Assembly: GCA_964242115.1 (NCBI GenBank) | Contig: CAXSZX010000017.1 | Coordinates: 1-64,000, forward strand | Direction: 5' to 3' | Length of the DNA: 64,000 nt | DNA from: BOG-908 sp964242115 | Lineage (GTDB): Bacteria; Pseudomonadota; Alphaproteobacteria; Acetobacterales; Acetobacteraceae | In this document: positions 42,020 to 52,448 of the stretch, piece by piece | Layout: the number at the start of each line of letters is the position of its first letter | Position numbering within the stretch: the stretch's first letter is position 1 | Position numbers and translations under genes: made by a program | The notes under the pieces: model-generated | The model's input: the letters and a program-made list of their open reading frames with translations, nothing else | Told to the model about the DNA's origin: nothing | The model's database searches: none

Positions 42020-43156
42020 ATGACAGGCTGCTTCATGCGTAGCCGGCAGCCGGTGCCGGCAGCTTCATCCTTACGGTTGGCGTTCGTTCTCGGCCTGGCC
42101 TGGGCAGCGCATCCTGCGTTGTGCGCGGAACCCAAGCGAAGTGCGCCACCGCCGCCGCGGCCCGCGCCGCAGGTCAATGCCGGTGCGCGGGTGGTGGGCG
42201 GCGCAGGTGCGAGCCGGCCCGGCGTGCACGTGCCCGGTGCGCAAGCGGGCGGTGGCCAGGGTTATCCAGGCGGGCAAGGGCTTTCCGGGTCGCCGACCGT
42301 GCACTTGCCAAGCAGCGTGCAGCCGCACCCGGCGCCGGCTGTGCCGTTGGTGCGCCCTGTTGTGGCCCGACCGGGTGCTCCGGCCGCAGCGCATCCGGCG
42401 AGCCGGGTGCCCAGCGCGGCGCCAGCCCGGCCGGCCAGCCGGGCTCCGGGCGCGACGCAGGACCGTCAGCACACCGACGCTGCGGCGCGCCACGGGCAGA
42501 CTGCGGCGGCGCGGTTGCCGGGGCAGGCGGCTGGGCAGGCGCGGGCGCCGGCGCCGTTACCCGGGCGATCTGAGGTGGCGAAGGGCGGCGGGGCAGAAGA
42601 GGCCGGCGCGCTTCGCGGCGGGGTGCGGGCTGGTGGCGTGAGCACGGCGGACCTGCCGCGCGGGCAGCGGGCCGTGGACTACCCCAGGGTCGATCGCCAT
42701 CCCGAGGTCGAGCGCGCGGCGCTCGCGGGACGAGCGCATGATTTCCACACGCGCGACGTGCGTGACTTCAGCGCCGGCGAGCGCGCGCGTTGGGGGCACG
42801 GCGCCTGGCGGGACGAATGGCATTACGGACGGCGCGGCTGGTGGTGGCAGGTAGGCGGCGTCTGGTATCCGTACGCGGTGCCGGTCTACCCCTACCCTGA
42901 GGTGGTCGACGCGCCGGCAGTGTACGACAACGCCGTCGTCGATTACGGGGCTGGGCCGTCGGACTCGCTGGTGCCGCCAGCGCCGCCGCCTGACCTGCCG
43001 CCGGCGGTGGCCGGGCTCGGCAGCCCATTGAGGGGCGACGACGGGCTCAGCATTCCCAGGCTGCCCGCGGCAGAGCAGGTGGCCACGCATTGCAACGATC
43101 CCGATGGCGACTACCCGGACGTGCGGCGGTGCGCGCAGCCCTGGGTCGCCCGCTAG
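42020..43156 (+). CDS. Secreted Pro/Ala/Gly-rich protein, unknown function
   Basis: A 378-residue exported protein. It has a signal (LRLAFVLGLAWAAHPALCAE), then about 200 low-complexity residues rich in Pro, Ala and Gly. A more structured C-terminal part follows, with RDFSAGERARWGHGAWRDEW and YGRRGWWWQVGGVWYPYAVP, an aromatic pattern seen in envelope proteins of alphaproteobacteria. CNDPDGDYPDV near the end resembles a small conserved Cys motif. Codon choice is so GC-rich that the disordered half has limited support. It is followed closely by the lipoprotein gene at 43198. Confidence 0.65.
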   Translation: MTGCFMRSRQPVPAASSLRLAFVLGLAWAAHPALCAEPKRSAPPPPRPAPQVNAGARVVGGAGASRPGVHVPGAQAGGGQGYPGGQGLSGSPTVHLPSSVQPHPAPAVPLVRPVVARPGAPAAAHPASRVPSAAPARPASRAPGATQDRQHTDAAARHGQTAAARLPGQAAGQARAPAPLPGRSEVAKGGGAEEAGALRGGVRAGGVSTADLPRGQRAVDYPRVDRHPEVERAALAGRAHDFHTRDVRDFSAGERARWGHGAWRDEWHYGRRGWWWQVGGVWYPYAVPVYPYPEVVDAPAVYDNAVVDYGAGPSDSLVPPAPPPDLPPAVAGLGSPLRGDDGLSIPRLPAAEQVATHCNDPDGDYPDVRRCAQPWVAR

Positions 43157-43197
43157 CCACGACGACCTCCCTTACGATGACGCAAGAAGGACGATGC

Positions 43198-43917
43198 ATG
43201 CGAGCGACATGCTGGTGGCCAGCCCTGGCGATCCTCGTCGTTGCAGGCTGCAGCACGAAGTACCAGGCGGTGACTCCGGAGTTGCAGGCGAGCTTCCTGG
43301 CCGACCTGCAGGCGGGCAAGCTGAACCTCGATTGCGGCGAGGGCTGCGCGCTGACTTGGGGCCAGCGTGCGGCCGCCATCCACGCCGTCGACATTGGCGA
43401 GCGCTGGCAGGAACTAGCGACCGACGTGATGCAGATCGGTTTCGGCAACGATCTGGCGTATTACTACCTCGGCCAAGCCGCGCAGGGGCTGGGCTATCAC
43501 CGGGCGGCGATCGGCTACTACAGCCAGTCTTTGGCGCTGGCGACGGGGCAGAACCCGCTGGTGAAGTGCACGCCGGGCGCGATCCAGGTGCAGGGCAACG
43601 ATCCTTGCCAGGGCGTGAACCTGGTCAGCGACATACCGGTGCTGATCCAGGCCTCGCGCGAGGCCATCGCGCAGCAGCAGCAGGCCGATGCGGCGGCCCA
43701 GGCCGCGCCGCCGCCGGTGCGTCACCATCACCACAAGCCGGCGAGCACGGCCACGGCTGCAGCCGCGCCGGCCCAGCCATCCGCCGCTGCCTCGGCCGGG
43801 TCGTCCGTCGCGGCCGTTCCGGCCGACGCGGCGCCGGCGCCCACCATCGCGGCAGCGCCGCCGCCGGCAGCCGCACCGGCGCCCGGGTTGCTGCTGCCGC
43901 CGCCGCCGAGCCAGTGA
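43198..43917 (+). CDS. Lipoprotein with Pro/Ala-rich C-terminus
   Basis: A 239-residue lipoprotein. The signal ends in VVAGCS, giving lipidation at about Cys18. The globular part (20-150) has LNLDCGEGCALTWGQRAAAI, then helical pairs (LATDVMQIGFGNDLAYYYLG; GYHRAAIGYYSQSLALATGQ) reminiscent of a TPR, and CTPGAIQVQGNDPCQGVN. The C-terminal 90 residues are a disordered HHHHK and Pro/Ala tail. An AAGAAGGA site precedes the ATG. It lies in a run of plus-strand envelope genes next to the tubulin-like operon. Confidence 0.75.
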   Translation: MRATCWWPALAILVVAGCSTKYQAVTPELQASFLADLQAGKLNLDCGEGCALTWGQRAAAIHAVDIGERWQELATDVMQIGFGNDLAYYYLGQAAQGLGYHRAAIGYYSQSLALATGQNPLVKCTPGAIQVQGNDPCQGVNLVSDIPVLIQASREAIAQQQQADAAAQAAPPPVRHHHHKPASTATAAAAPAQPSAAASAGSSVAAVPADAAPAPTIAAAPPPAAAPAPGLLLPPPPSQ

Positions 43918-43951
43918 TCGCTTGGACCGCACCGACGGAGACAGATGAGTG

Positions 43952-44653
43952 ATGCGACCCAAACTGGCGGCCCTGATCGCCCTGTTCGTGGTGCTCGCCG
44001 GCGCCGGCGGGGCGGTGGCGGTGCTGCTGCGGCAGCCGGGCCCGAAGCCGGCCGAGGAGCACCCGCCCAGCCCGCCGGCCGACCAGGCAGAGCCGGTAGC
44101 GCCGCTGCCGGTGGTGCGCGCCTTTAGCGTGGTGCGCGAGAGCGCCGCCTACGTCGAGCCCGACCGCGCGGCGCCCAAGCTGTACGACCTGCCAGCCGGT
44201 AGCCCGCTGTGCTCGGTGGACATCACGCCGGACGGCAAGTGGGTGGCCGCGATGACCGCGGACGGCCAGCCGGCGTGGATCGAGGCCGGCGACCTCGGCC
44301 CGTTCGACAAGACGGCGATCCCGCACGGCAACCTGCCCGACACGGTTTCGGGCACGCCGGACGTGGTCAACTCGGGCATGCTGAAGGTGGATGGCCGCAC
44401 GGTAACGCTGGCAGGGGTGAGCGGGCTGACCGGCGACTTCGCCCGGCAGATGACGAGCACGATCGCGCAGAACGGCAACCGGGTGGACTGCCAGCGGCAC
44501 GGTGCGGGGTACACGTGCAAGTTGCCGATCGGGTCCGACGTGGGGCGGATTGCGCTGTATAACGGCATCGCGGTCGATTCCGGGTGTGCGACGGCCGACT
44601 ATCTCAAGCAGGAAGAGGCGGCGCGCGCGGCGCCGCGCGGGATTTGGAAATAG
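43952..44653 (+). CDS. Membrane-anchored SH3 + degenerate thermonuclease-like protein
   Basis: A 233-residue protein with an N-terminal membrane anchor (5-26, LAALIALFVVLAGAGGAVAV). An SH3-like domain follows (about 57-115; YDLPAGSPLCSVDITPDGKW). The C-terminal domain follows the staphylococcal nuclease layout: LKVDGRTVTLAGV, then GRIALYNGIAVDSGCATADY, then EEAARAAPRGIWK. The catalytic Arg and Glu positions of active nucleases (DAPE loop, YGR) are absent, so it is probably a binding fold. It starts 34 bases after the lipoprotein stop and belongs to the same unit. Confidence 0.7.
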   Translation: MRPKLAALIALFVVLAGAGGAVAVLLRQPGPKPAEEHPPSPPADQAEPVAPLPVVRAFSVVRESAAYVEPDRAAPKLYDLPAGSPLCSVDITPDGKWVAAMTADGQPAWIEAGDLGPFDKTAIPHGNLPDTVSGTPDVVNSGMLKVDGRTVTLAGVSGLTGDFARQMTSTIAQNGNRVDCQRHGAGYTCKLPIGSDVGRIALYNGIAVDSGCATADYLKQEEAARAAPRGIWK

Positions 44654-44726
44654 GCACCTGGAGCAGGCGCTGAGGTAGCGGACTATGGTCGTTTTGGCTC
44701 CTCGCCGGAGATCTTGCCCGGTGAGG

Positions 44727-44868
44727 GCAAGGCAAGCGGTTGTTTTTTGAAAAAAGGAACCAAAAAACTTTTGTTTTTCGGGATGACTTCGCGGAAGGGT
44801 CCGCGACAGCAGAGACAAAAGTTTTTTGCTGCTTTTTTTCAAAAAAGCAGGCCTTGCTGCCTTGCCTG
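44727..44868. repeat. Double-hairpin intergenic repeat, full copy (A, core, B')
   Basis: GCAAGGCAAGCGGTTGTTTT, AAAAAAGGAACCAAAAAACT, core GGTCCGCGACAGCAGAGAC, then AAAAGTTTTTTGCTGC and AAAAAAGCAGGCCTTGC. It lies between two plus-strand genes. Confidence 0.92.
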
Positions 44869-44912
44869 ACGTCTCGCGAAATGACCATGTCCGGTATGCA
44901 CCGATCGGTTCC

Positions 44913-45653
44913 ATGAGCGTAGCCAAGCTTTCGGCAGAACGATGCAAGGCCTGCCGCCGGCAGTTCGGCTTTGCAGCCGATTTCTGCGCCTATTGCGGTG
45001 TGGCCCAGCGCGGAGACGGGGTTGGGCCTGGTACTCCGTTTCGCGAGGCGCCGGCGTCGGAATTCTTCGGCCGCGTGCCTGCCTCGACCGTTCCGACGGT
45101 GTCGGAACCGCAGGCCGGTATCGCTGCAAAGCAGAGCGCATCCCACACAGGTGTTGGAACCGAGACGAACTCCGTGCAGCAGGCGCGCGCGGATTTGTCC
45201 GGCCCCGATGGCCAGCAACCGTTTCCGGGCAACAACGCGGAAGAGAGGACGGGCCTGTCTGCGGTTGGACGTGCCAGCCTGGCGATGGCCGCTGCGGGGG
45301 TAGCGCTGTTGGCGGTTGGCGTTGCTGCCTGGATGTTGCGGCCTGCGCCGCCCCGCTCGCCTGCGCAGTCGCCGCGAGTGGTTCGCCTGGAGGCACACGG
45401 GCAATCCCGCGCGCTGTCTTTTGTCGAGGGCGAGCGGATCAGCTGGACATACCCGGTTTGCGCAGCGCCGGCGCCGGCCACCTGCGTGGAGCTGATCGCA
45501 GCAGGGCAGGCGCGTTTCACCATGGGTGGGTCGCAGGAAATCTCGCAGGGCCGCGTGACGGGACACTACACGTTCCACCGCGCGATGGCGGGCCAATTGA
45601 GGTCGAGCGCGGACACAACAGTCAACATTGACGTGACGCGGGATGCGCCCTGA
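44913..45653 (+). CDS. Zinc-ribbon membrane protein, unknown function
   Basis: A 246-residue protein. Residues 11-28 are a zinc ribbon (CKACRRQFGFAADFCAYC), very like those of the proteins at 36626 and 40415. A Ser/Thr/Gly-rich linker, a membrane helix (LAMAAAGVALLAVGVAAWML, about 122-141) and a 90-residue beta-rich outer domain with two cysteines follow. This shared architecture of a cytosolic zinc ribbon, linker, helix and outer domain suggests a common partner, possibly the tubulin-like protein. It is bounded by repeats on both sides, so it is probably transcribed alone. Confidence 0.72.
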   Translation: MSVAKLSAERCKACRRQFGFAADFCAYCGVAQRGDGVGPGTPFREAPASEFFGRVPASTVPTVSEPQAGIAAKQSASHTGVGTETNSVQQARADLSGPDGQQPFPGNNAEERTGLSAVGRASLAMAAAGVALLAVGVAAWMLRPAPPRSPAQSPRVVRLEAHGQSRALSFVEGERISWTYPVCAAPAPATCVELIAAGQARFTMGGSQEISQGRVTGHYTFHRAMAGQLRSSADTTVNIDVTRDAP

Positions 45654-46034
45654 CATGCCGGTCTGCTCTGGTTTTTGAACGACATGCGCAACGCTGCGCC
45701 CGCGGAGCAAGTCGTTCGGCGGGGCTGCCGTGGGCGACGGAGTCGCAGTAGCGTGACGCAACGTGGATCGTTTCGCTGCGATCTGCTGCAGCGTAGTGCA
45801 AAGTAAGTTAAGCAAGAGGTTCTTTTTTGAAAAGAACCAAAAAACTCTGCTCCCTGGAGTTGACGCTGAGGGAGATTTCGCAACAGCAGGACCAAAAGTT
45901 TTTTGCTGCTTTTTTTCCAAAGCAGGCCTTGCTTTCTTGCCCAGCATGCCAGGGCCCAACCCGTCCACGGTGTCACAGGTTTCGCCACACGCCAACAACG
46001 GCTATCGGAACATCAGGGAACGTTGGAGGCAAAG
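45654..46034. other. Intergenic region before the leucine-degradation operon
   Basis: 381 bases with no gene. A repeat element occupies 45811-45941. The last 90 bases, ending in a GGAGG site, should hold the ivd promoter, but no motif is clear. Confidence 0.6.
45811..45941. repeat. Double-hairpin intergenic repeat, full copy (A, core, B')
   Basis: AGCAAGAGGTTCTTTTTTG, AAAAGAACCAAAAAACTC, GGAGTTGACGCTGAGGG, core TTCGCAACAGCAGGACC, then AAAAGTTTTTTGCTGC and CAAAGCAGGCCTTGC. Confidence 0.9.
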
Positions 46035-47204
46035 ATGGCTGAACTGGATTTCGCGCTCGGCGACGTGGCCGATGCTATCCGCGAGTCGACCCGCCGCTTC
46101 GCCGCCGACCGGATTGCACCGCTGGCGGCCAAGGTGGATGCGGAAGACTGGTTTGCGCAAGAGCTGTGGCCCGCGATGGGGGCGCTCGGCCTGCACGGGA
46201 TTACCGTGGAGGAGGAGTATGGCGGCCTTGGCCTGGGCTACCTGGAGCACGTGGTCGCGGTCGAGGAGGTGAGCCGTGCGTCGGCCTCCGTCGGGCTGTC
46301 CTACGGAGCGCACTCGAATTTGTGCGTGAACCAGATTGCCCGCTGGGGGTCGCCGGCGCAGAAGGCCGCCTACCTGCCCAAGCTGGTGTCCGGCGAGCAT
46401 GTCGGTAGCCTGGCGATGTCGGAGGCGGGCGCGGGGTCCGACGTGGTTTCGATGAAGCTGCGCGCGGACCAGGTGGACGGCGGCTACCGCCTGCGCGGCA
46501 CCAAGTTCTGGATCACCAACGCCGCCTACGCCGACACGCTGGTGGTGTACGCCAAGACGGTGCCGGACGGCGGCTCGAAGGGCATCACCGCCTTCCTCAT
46601 CGAGAAGGGGTTTGCCGGCTTCTCGATCGGCCAGAAGATTCAGAAGGTCGGCATGCGCGGCTCGCCCACCGCAGAACTGGTGTTCGACGATTGCTTCGTG
46701 CCGGAGGCGCAGGTGATGGGGCCGTTGAATGGCGGCGTGAAGGTGTTGATGTCGGGGCTGGACTACGAGCGCGTGGTGCTCGCCGGCATCCAGCTCGGTA
46801 TCATGCAGGCCTGCATCGACACCGTGTTGCCCTACCTGCGCGAGCGCCAGCAATTCGGCCGCCCGATCGGCGCCTTCCAGCTGATGCAGGGCAAGGTGGC
46901 GGACATGTACGTGGCGCTGAACTCCGCGCGCGCCTACGTCTACGCCGTGGCCAAGGCCTGCGATGCCGGCAAGACCACGCGCTTCGACGCGGCCGGCGCC
47001 ATCCTGCTGGCCTCGGAGAGTGCGGTGCGCGTGGCCGGCGAGGCGATACAGGCGCTGGGCGGGGCGGGCTACACTACCGACTGGCCGGTGGAGCGCTACT
47101 GGCGCGACGCCAAGCTGCTCGACATCGGCGCCGGCACCAACGAGGTGCGCCGCATGCTGATTGGGCGGGAGTTGATCGGCCATGACGCGCCCAGGGCGCA
47201 ATGA
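46035..47204 (+). CDS. ivd: Isovaleryl-CoA dehydrogenase
   Basis: Oxidises isovaleryl-CoA to 3-methylcrotonyl-CoA in leucine breakdown, passing electrons to ETF. The 389-residue acyl-CoA dehydrogenase shows the signature AMSEAGAGSDVVSMKLRA (about 130-147) and FWITNAAYADTLVVYAKT. QALGGAGYTTDWPVERYWRD is seen near the end. The active-site Glu typical of isovaleryl-CoA enzymes is expected at LDYERVVLAG. The ATG at 46035 follows GGAGG. Its stop overlaps the mccB start by four bases. The neighbouring carboxylase subunits make the assignment strong. Confidence 0.93.
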   Translation: MAELDFALGDVADAIRESTRRFAADRIAPLAAKVDAEDWFAQELWPAMGALGLHGITVEEEYGGLGLGYLEHVVAVEEVSRASASVGLSYGAHSNLCVNQIARWGSPAQKAAYLPKLVSGEHVGSLAMSEAGAGSDVVSMKLRADQVDGGYRLRGTKFWITNAAYADTLVVYAKTVPDGGSKGITAFLIEKGFAGFSIGQKIQKVGMRGSPTAELVFDDCFVPEAQVMGPLNGGVKVLMSGLDYERVVLAGIQLGIMQACIDTVLPYLRERQQFGRPIGAFQLMQGKVADMYVALNSARAYVYAVAKACDAGKTTRFDAAGAILLASESAVRVAGEAIQALGGAGYTTDWPVERYWRDAKLLDIGAGTNEVRRMLIGRELIGHDAPRAQ

Positions 47205-48796
47205 GCACGCTGGCCACCCTGGTCGACCCGGAGTCCGAGGGCTTTGCAGCCAACGCAGCGCACAACCGTGCGCTGGCGGCGGAGTTGCGGCGCAGGGTTG
47301 CAGCCACCGCGCTGGGCGGCTCGGCGCAGCACCGCGAGCGGCACGTGGCCCGCGGCAAGCTGCTGCCGCGCGACCGGGTGGCCCGGCTGCTCGATCCCGG
47401 CTCGCCGTTCCTCGAGGTGGGCCAGTTGGCAGCCAACGGCATGTACGACGACGGCGCGCCGGGTGCGGGCGTGATCGCCGGCATCGGCCGGGTGTCGGGC
47501 CGCGAGTGCATGGTGCTGGCCAACGACCCCACGGTGAAAGGCGGCGCCTACTTTCCGATGACGGTGAAGAAGCATTTGCGCGCGCAGGAGATCGCGCGAG
47601 AGAACCGGCTGCCCTGCCTGTACCTGGTGGATTCGGGCGGTGCGAACCTGCCGCACCAGGCCGAGGTGTTTCCCGACCGCGACCATTTCGGACGCATATT
47701 CTACAACCAGGCGCAGATGTCCGCCGAGGGCATCCCGCAGATCGCGTGCGTGATGGGGAGCTGCACCGCCGGCGGCGCCTACGTGCCGGCGATGTCCGAC
47801 GAGACGGTGATCGTGCGCGACCAGGGCACGATTTTCCTCGCCGGGCCGCCGCTGGTGAAAGCAGCCACCGGCGAGGTGATCTCCGCCGAGGCGCTGGGTG
47901 GCGCGGAAACCCACGGCCGCAAATCCGGCGTGGTGGACCATGTGGCGGAGAACGACGGCCACGCCTTGCAGATCGTGCGCGAGATCGTCGCCACGCTGAA
48001 CCGCGTGAAAAGCGTGGACATCGACGTCGCCGCACCGCGCCCGCCGCGTTTCGACCCGGCAGAGCTCTACGGCATCGTGCCGCAGGACGTGCGCGCGCCC
48101 TACGACGTGCACGAGGTGATCGCTCGACTGGTCGATGCGTCCGAGCTGCACGCGTTCAAGCCGCTCTACGGCACCACGCTGGTCTGCGGGTTCGCGCGCA
48201 TCTGGGGCGTGCCGGTGGCGATCCTGGCCAACAACGGCGTGCTGTTCTCGGAGAGCGCGTTGAAGGGCGCGCACTTCATCGAACTGGCGTGCCAGCGACG
48301 CGTGCCGCTGCTGTTCCTGCAGAACATCTCCGGCTTCATGGTCGGCGGCCGTTACGAGGCGGAAGGCATCGCCAAGAACGGCGCCAAGCTGGTCACCGCG
48401 GTGGCCACCGCCAGCGTGCCCAAGATCACCGTGCTGATCGGCGGCAGTTTCGGCGCCGGCAACTACGGCATGTGCGGGCGCGCCTACCAGCCGCGGTTCC
48501 TGTTCACCTGGCCCAATGCGCGCATCTCGGTGATGGGCGGCGAGCAGGCCGCCGCCGTGCTGGCCACCGTGCACCGCGACGCGGAAAGCTGGACGCCGGA
48601 ACAGGCCGAGGCGTTCAAGGCGCCGATCCGCCAGACCTACGAGAGCGAGGGCAACCCGTACTACGCGACCGCGCGGCTGTGGGACGACGGCATCATCGAT
48701 CCCGTGCAGACGCGCGACGTGCTGGGCCTGGCTTTGTCCGCCGCGCTGAACGCACCGATCCCGGAGCGCGCCCAGTTCGGCGTGTTCCGGATGTGA
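47201..48796 (+). CDS. mccB: Methylcrotonyl-CoA carboxylase, carboxyltransferase (beta) subunit
   Basis: Transfers carboxyl from biotin to 3-methylcrotonyl-CoA. The 531-residue protein matches the carboxyltransferase family: RDRVARLLDPGSPFLEVGQL near residue 55, YLVDSGGANLPHQAEVFPDR (about 142-161), MGSCTAGGAYVPAMSDE, and the second domain FLQNISGFMVGGRYEAEGIA and GGSFGAGNYGMCGRAYQPRF. These are specific to the methylcrotonyl rather than the propionyl enzyme. It overlaps ivd, and the alpha subunit gene follows after 85 bases. Confidence 0.95.
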   Translation: MSTLATLVDPESEGFAANAAHNRALAAELRRRVAATALGGSAQHRERHVARGKLLPRDRVARLLDPGSPFLEVGQLAANGMYDDGAPGAGVIAGIGRVSGRECMVLANDPTVKGGAYFPMTVKKHLRAQEIARENRLPCLYLVDSGGANLPHQAEVFPDRDHFGRIFYNQAQMSAEGIPQIACVMGSCTAGGAYVPAMSDETVIVRDQGTIFLAGPPLVKAATGEVISAEALGGAETHGRKSGVVDHVAENDGHALQIVREIVATLNRVKSVDIDVAAPRPPRFDPAELYGIVPQDVRAPYDVHEVIARLVDASELHAFKPLYGTTLVCGFARIWGVPVAILANNGVLFSESALKGAHFIELACQRRVPLLFLQNISGFMVGGRYEAEGIAKNGAKLVTAVATASVPKITVLIGGSFGAGNYGMCGRAYQPRFLFTWPNARISVMGGEQAAAVLATVHRDAESWTPEQAEAFKAPIRQTYESEGNPYYATARLWDDGIIDPVQTRDVLGLALSAALNAPIPERAQFGVFRM

Positions 48797-48881
48797 CGAT
48801 GCGGCACCGGCTGAAACGGCCCGCAACGCTGCCCCCGGTCATCCGGCCGCAGCGCAGGTATCCGAACACGGAGCATGGTGC

Positions 48882-50744
<1,863 letters not shown>

Positions 50745-50883
50745 GGCAGCAAAGCAGTTCTTTTTTGAAAAAAAGAACCAAAAAACTTTTGTTTCCTGGG
50801 TACTCGCTGCAGGAACCTCCGTGACAGCAGGCGCAGACGTTTTTTGCTGCTGTCTCAAAAAAGCAGGCCTTTCTTTCTTGCCT
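50745..50883. repeat. Double-hairpin intergenic repeat, full copy (A, core, B')
   Basis: GGCAGCAAAGCAGTTCTTTT, AAAAAAAGAACCAAAAAACT, GGGTACTCGCTGCAGG, core CCTCCGTGACAGCAGGC, then GTTTTTTGCTGC and AAAAAAGCAGGCC. It begins at the base after the mccA stop. Confidence 0.92.
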
Positions 50884-51055
50884 GGAAGGCCGAGAGCGGC
50901 AACGCCAAGGGTTGCATGGCCGGGCGCTTCCAGAGAGAATATCACTCCGAAGCGGACCAAGCCCCGCCGTACGCCACTGCGATCTGACCGCCCAGGGCCA
51001 TTTTTTGGCAGGAACTTCTTGGAGGGTGCAGGAGCTTTATGACAAGGAGGTTTCC
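50745..51055. other. Intergenic region between mccA and glyA
   Basis: 311 bases. The first 139 are a repeat element directly after the mccA stop. The rest (50884-51055) leads to glyA and ends in a near-ideal ribosome site AAGGAGGTTTCC before the ATG. No riboswitch-like fold is evident to me. Confidence 0.6.
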
Positions 51056-52354
51056 ATGAACGAGAACCGCATCAGCCCAGCCCCGACCCGCTTCTTCTCC
51101 GCGCCGCTGTCTGAGACCGACCCCGAGCTTGCCGACGCGTTGCAGGCCGAGCTGGTCCGCCAGCAGGACGGCATTGAGCTGATCGCCAGCGAGAACATCG
51201 TCTCCCTGGCCGTGCTCGAAGCCCAGGGCAGCGTGCTCACCAACAAATACGCCGAGGGCTACCCCGGCCGCCGCTACTACGGCGGCTGCCAGGAAGTGGA
51301 CAAGGCGGAGCAGCTGGCGATCGACCGCGCCTGCAAGATATTCGGTTGCACCTACGCCAACGTGCAGCCGCACTCCGGCGCCCAGGCCAACGGCGCGGTG
51401 TTCCTCGCCCTGCTGCAGCCCGGCGACACCATCCTGGGCATGTCGCTGGCTGCCGGCGGCCACCTGACGCACGGTGCCGCGCCTGCGCAATCCGGCAAGT
51501 GGTTCCGCGCCGTGCAGTACGGCGTCCGCCGCGACGACGGGCTGCTCGACTACGAGGAGCTGGAGGCGCTGGCGCGCAGCGAGCGGCCGAAGCTGATCAT
51601 CGCCGGCGGGTCCGCCTACCCGCGTGTCATCGACTTCGCGCGCATCCGCGCAGTGGCCGATGAGGTCGGCGCGCTGTTCCTGGTGGACATGGCGCATTTC
51701 GCCGGCCTGGTCGCTGCCGGGCTATACCCGAGCCCGCTGCCGCACGCTCACGTGGTGACCACCACCACCCACAAGACGCTGCGCGGCCCGCGCGGCGGCA
51801 TGATCCTGTCCAACGACCCCGATTTGGGCAAGAAGTTCAACTCGGCGGTGTTCCCCGGCCTGCAGGGCGGCCCGCTGATGCACGTGATCGCGGCGAAGGC
51901 GGTGGCCTTCGGCGAGGCGCTGCGGCCGGAGTTCCGCGCCTACCAGAAGGCCGTGATCGAGAACGCGCGGGTGCTGGGCGATACGCTGGTCAAGGGCGGG
52001 CTCGCCATCGTCACCGGCGGCACTGACAGCCACCTGGTGCTGGTGGATCTGCGGCCGAAGGGGGTGACCGGCAAGGCGACCGACGAGAGCCTCGGCCGCG
52101 CCCACATCACCGCCAACAAGAATGCCATCCCGTTCGACCCGGCCAAGCCGGCGGTGACCAGCGGCATCCGCCTGGGCAGCCCGGCGGCGACCACCCGCGG
52201 CTTCGGCGCTGCCGAGTTCCGCGACGTGGGAGAGATGATCGTCGAGCTGGTGGACGGGCTGGCGGCGAGCGGCGACGGCAGCAACGCACGCGCGGAGGAG
52301 GCGGTTGGCGCGCGGGTGCTGGATTTGTGCGAGCGCTTCCCGATCTACCGCTAG
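51056..52354 (+). CDS. glyA: Serine hydroxymethyltransferase
   Basis: Interconverts glycine plus methylene-tetrahydrofolate and serine, the C1 entry of the serine cycle. The 432-residue PLP enzyme has ELIASENIVSLAVLEAQGSV (about 38-57), NKYAEGYPGRRYYGGCQEVD, VQPHSGAQANGAVFLALL and the PLP-lysine motif VTTTTHKTLRGPRGGMI (Lys about 240). The ATG at 51056 has the ribosome site AAGGAGG five bases upstream. It heads a tight plus-strand series with ftfL, sgaA and hprA, so it is probably the serine-cycle isoenzyme; another glyA for general metabolism may exist elsewhere. Confidence 0.96.
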   Translation: MNENRISPAPTRFFSAPLSETDPELADALQAELVRQQDGIELIASENIVSLAVLEAQGSVLTNKYAEGYPGRRYYGGCQEVDKAEQLAIDRACKIFGCTYANVQPHSGAQANGAVFLALLQPGDTILGMSLAAGGHLTHGAAPAQSGKWFRAVQYGVRRDDGLLDYEELEALARSERPKLIIAGGSAYPRVIDFARIRAVADEVGALFLVDMAHFAGLVAAGLYPSPLPHAHVVTTTTHKTLRGPRGGMILSNDPDLGKKFNSAVFPGLQGGPLMHVIAAKAVAFGEALRPEFRAYQKAVIENARVLGDTLVKGGLAIVTGGTDSHLVLVDLRPKGVTGKATDESLGRAHITANKNAIPFDPAKPAVTSGIRLGSPAATTRGFGAAEFRDVGEMIVELVDGLAASGDGSNARAEEAVGARVLDLCERFPIYR

Positions 52355-52448
52355 GCCATCGACTGCAACGATCGTCCAGGCCGTCCGTCCGGCCTGGGCG
52401 AGCAACAACGACTGACGGCCAGAGAGCGCGTCAGCGACCGGAGGACAC

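Noticed and set aside
46002..48826. Long minus-strand open frames opposite ivd and mccB
   Set aside because: Low-complexity Arg/His-rich shadows caused by high GC at third positions; the sense genes are unambiguous.
50884..51055. Glycine riboswitch or other leader before glyA
   Set aside because: No tandem aptamer pattern or conserved glycine-riboswitch core could be recognised by eye; only a strong ribosome site is seen.
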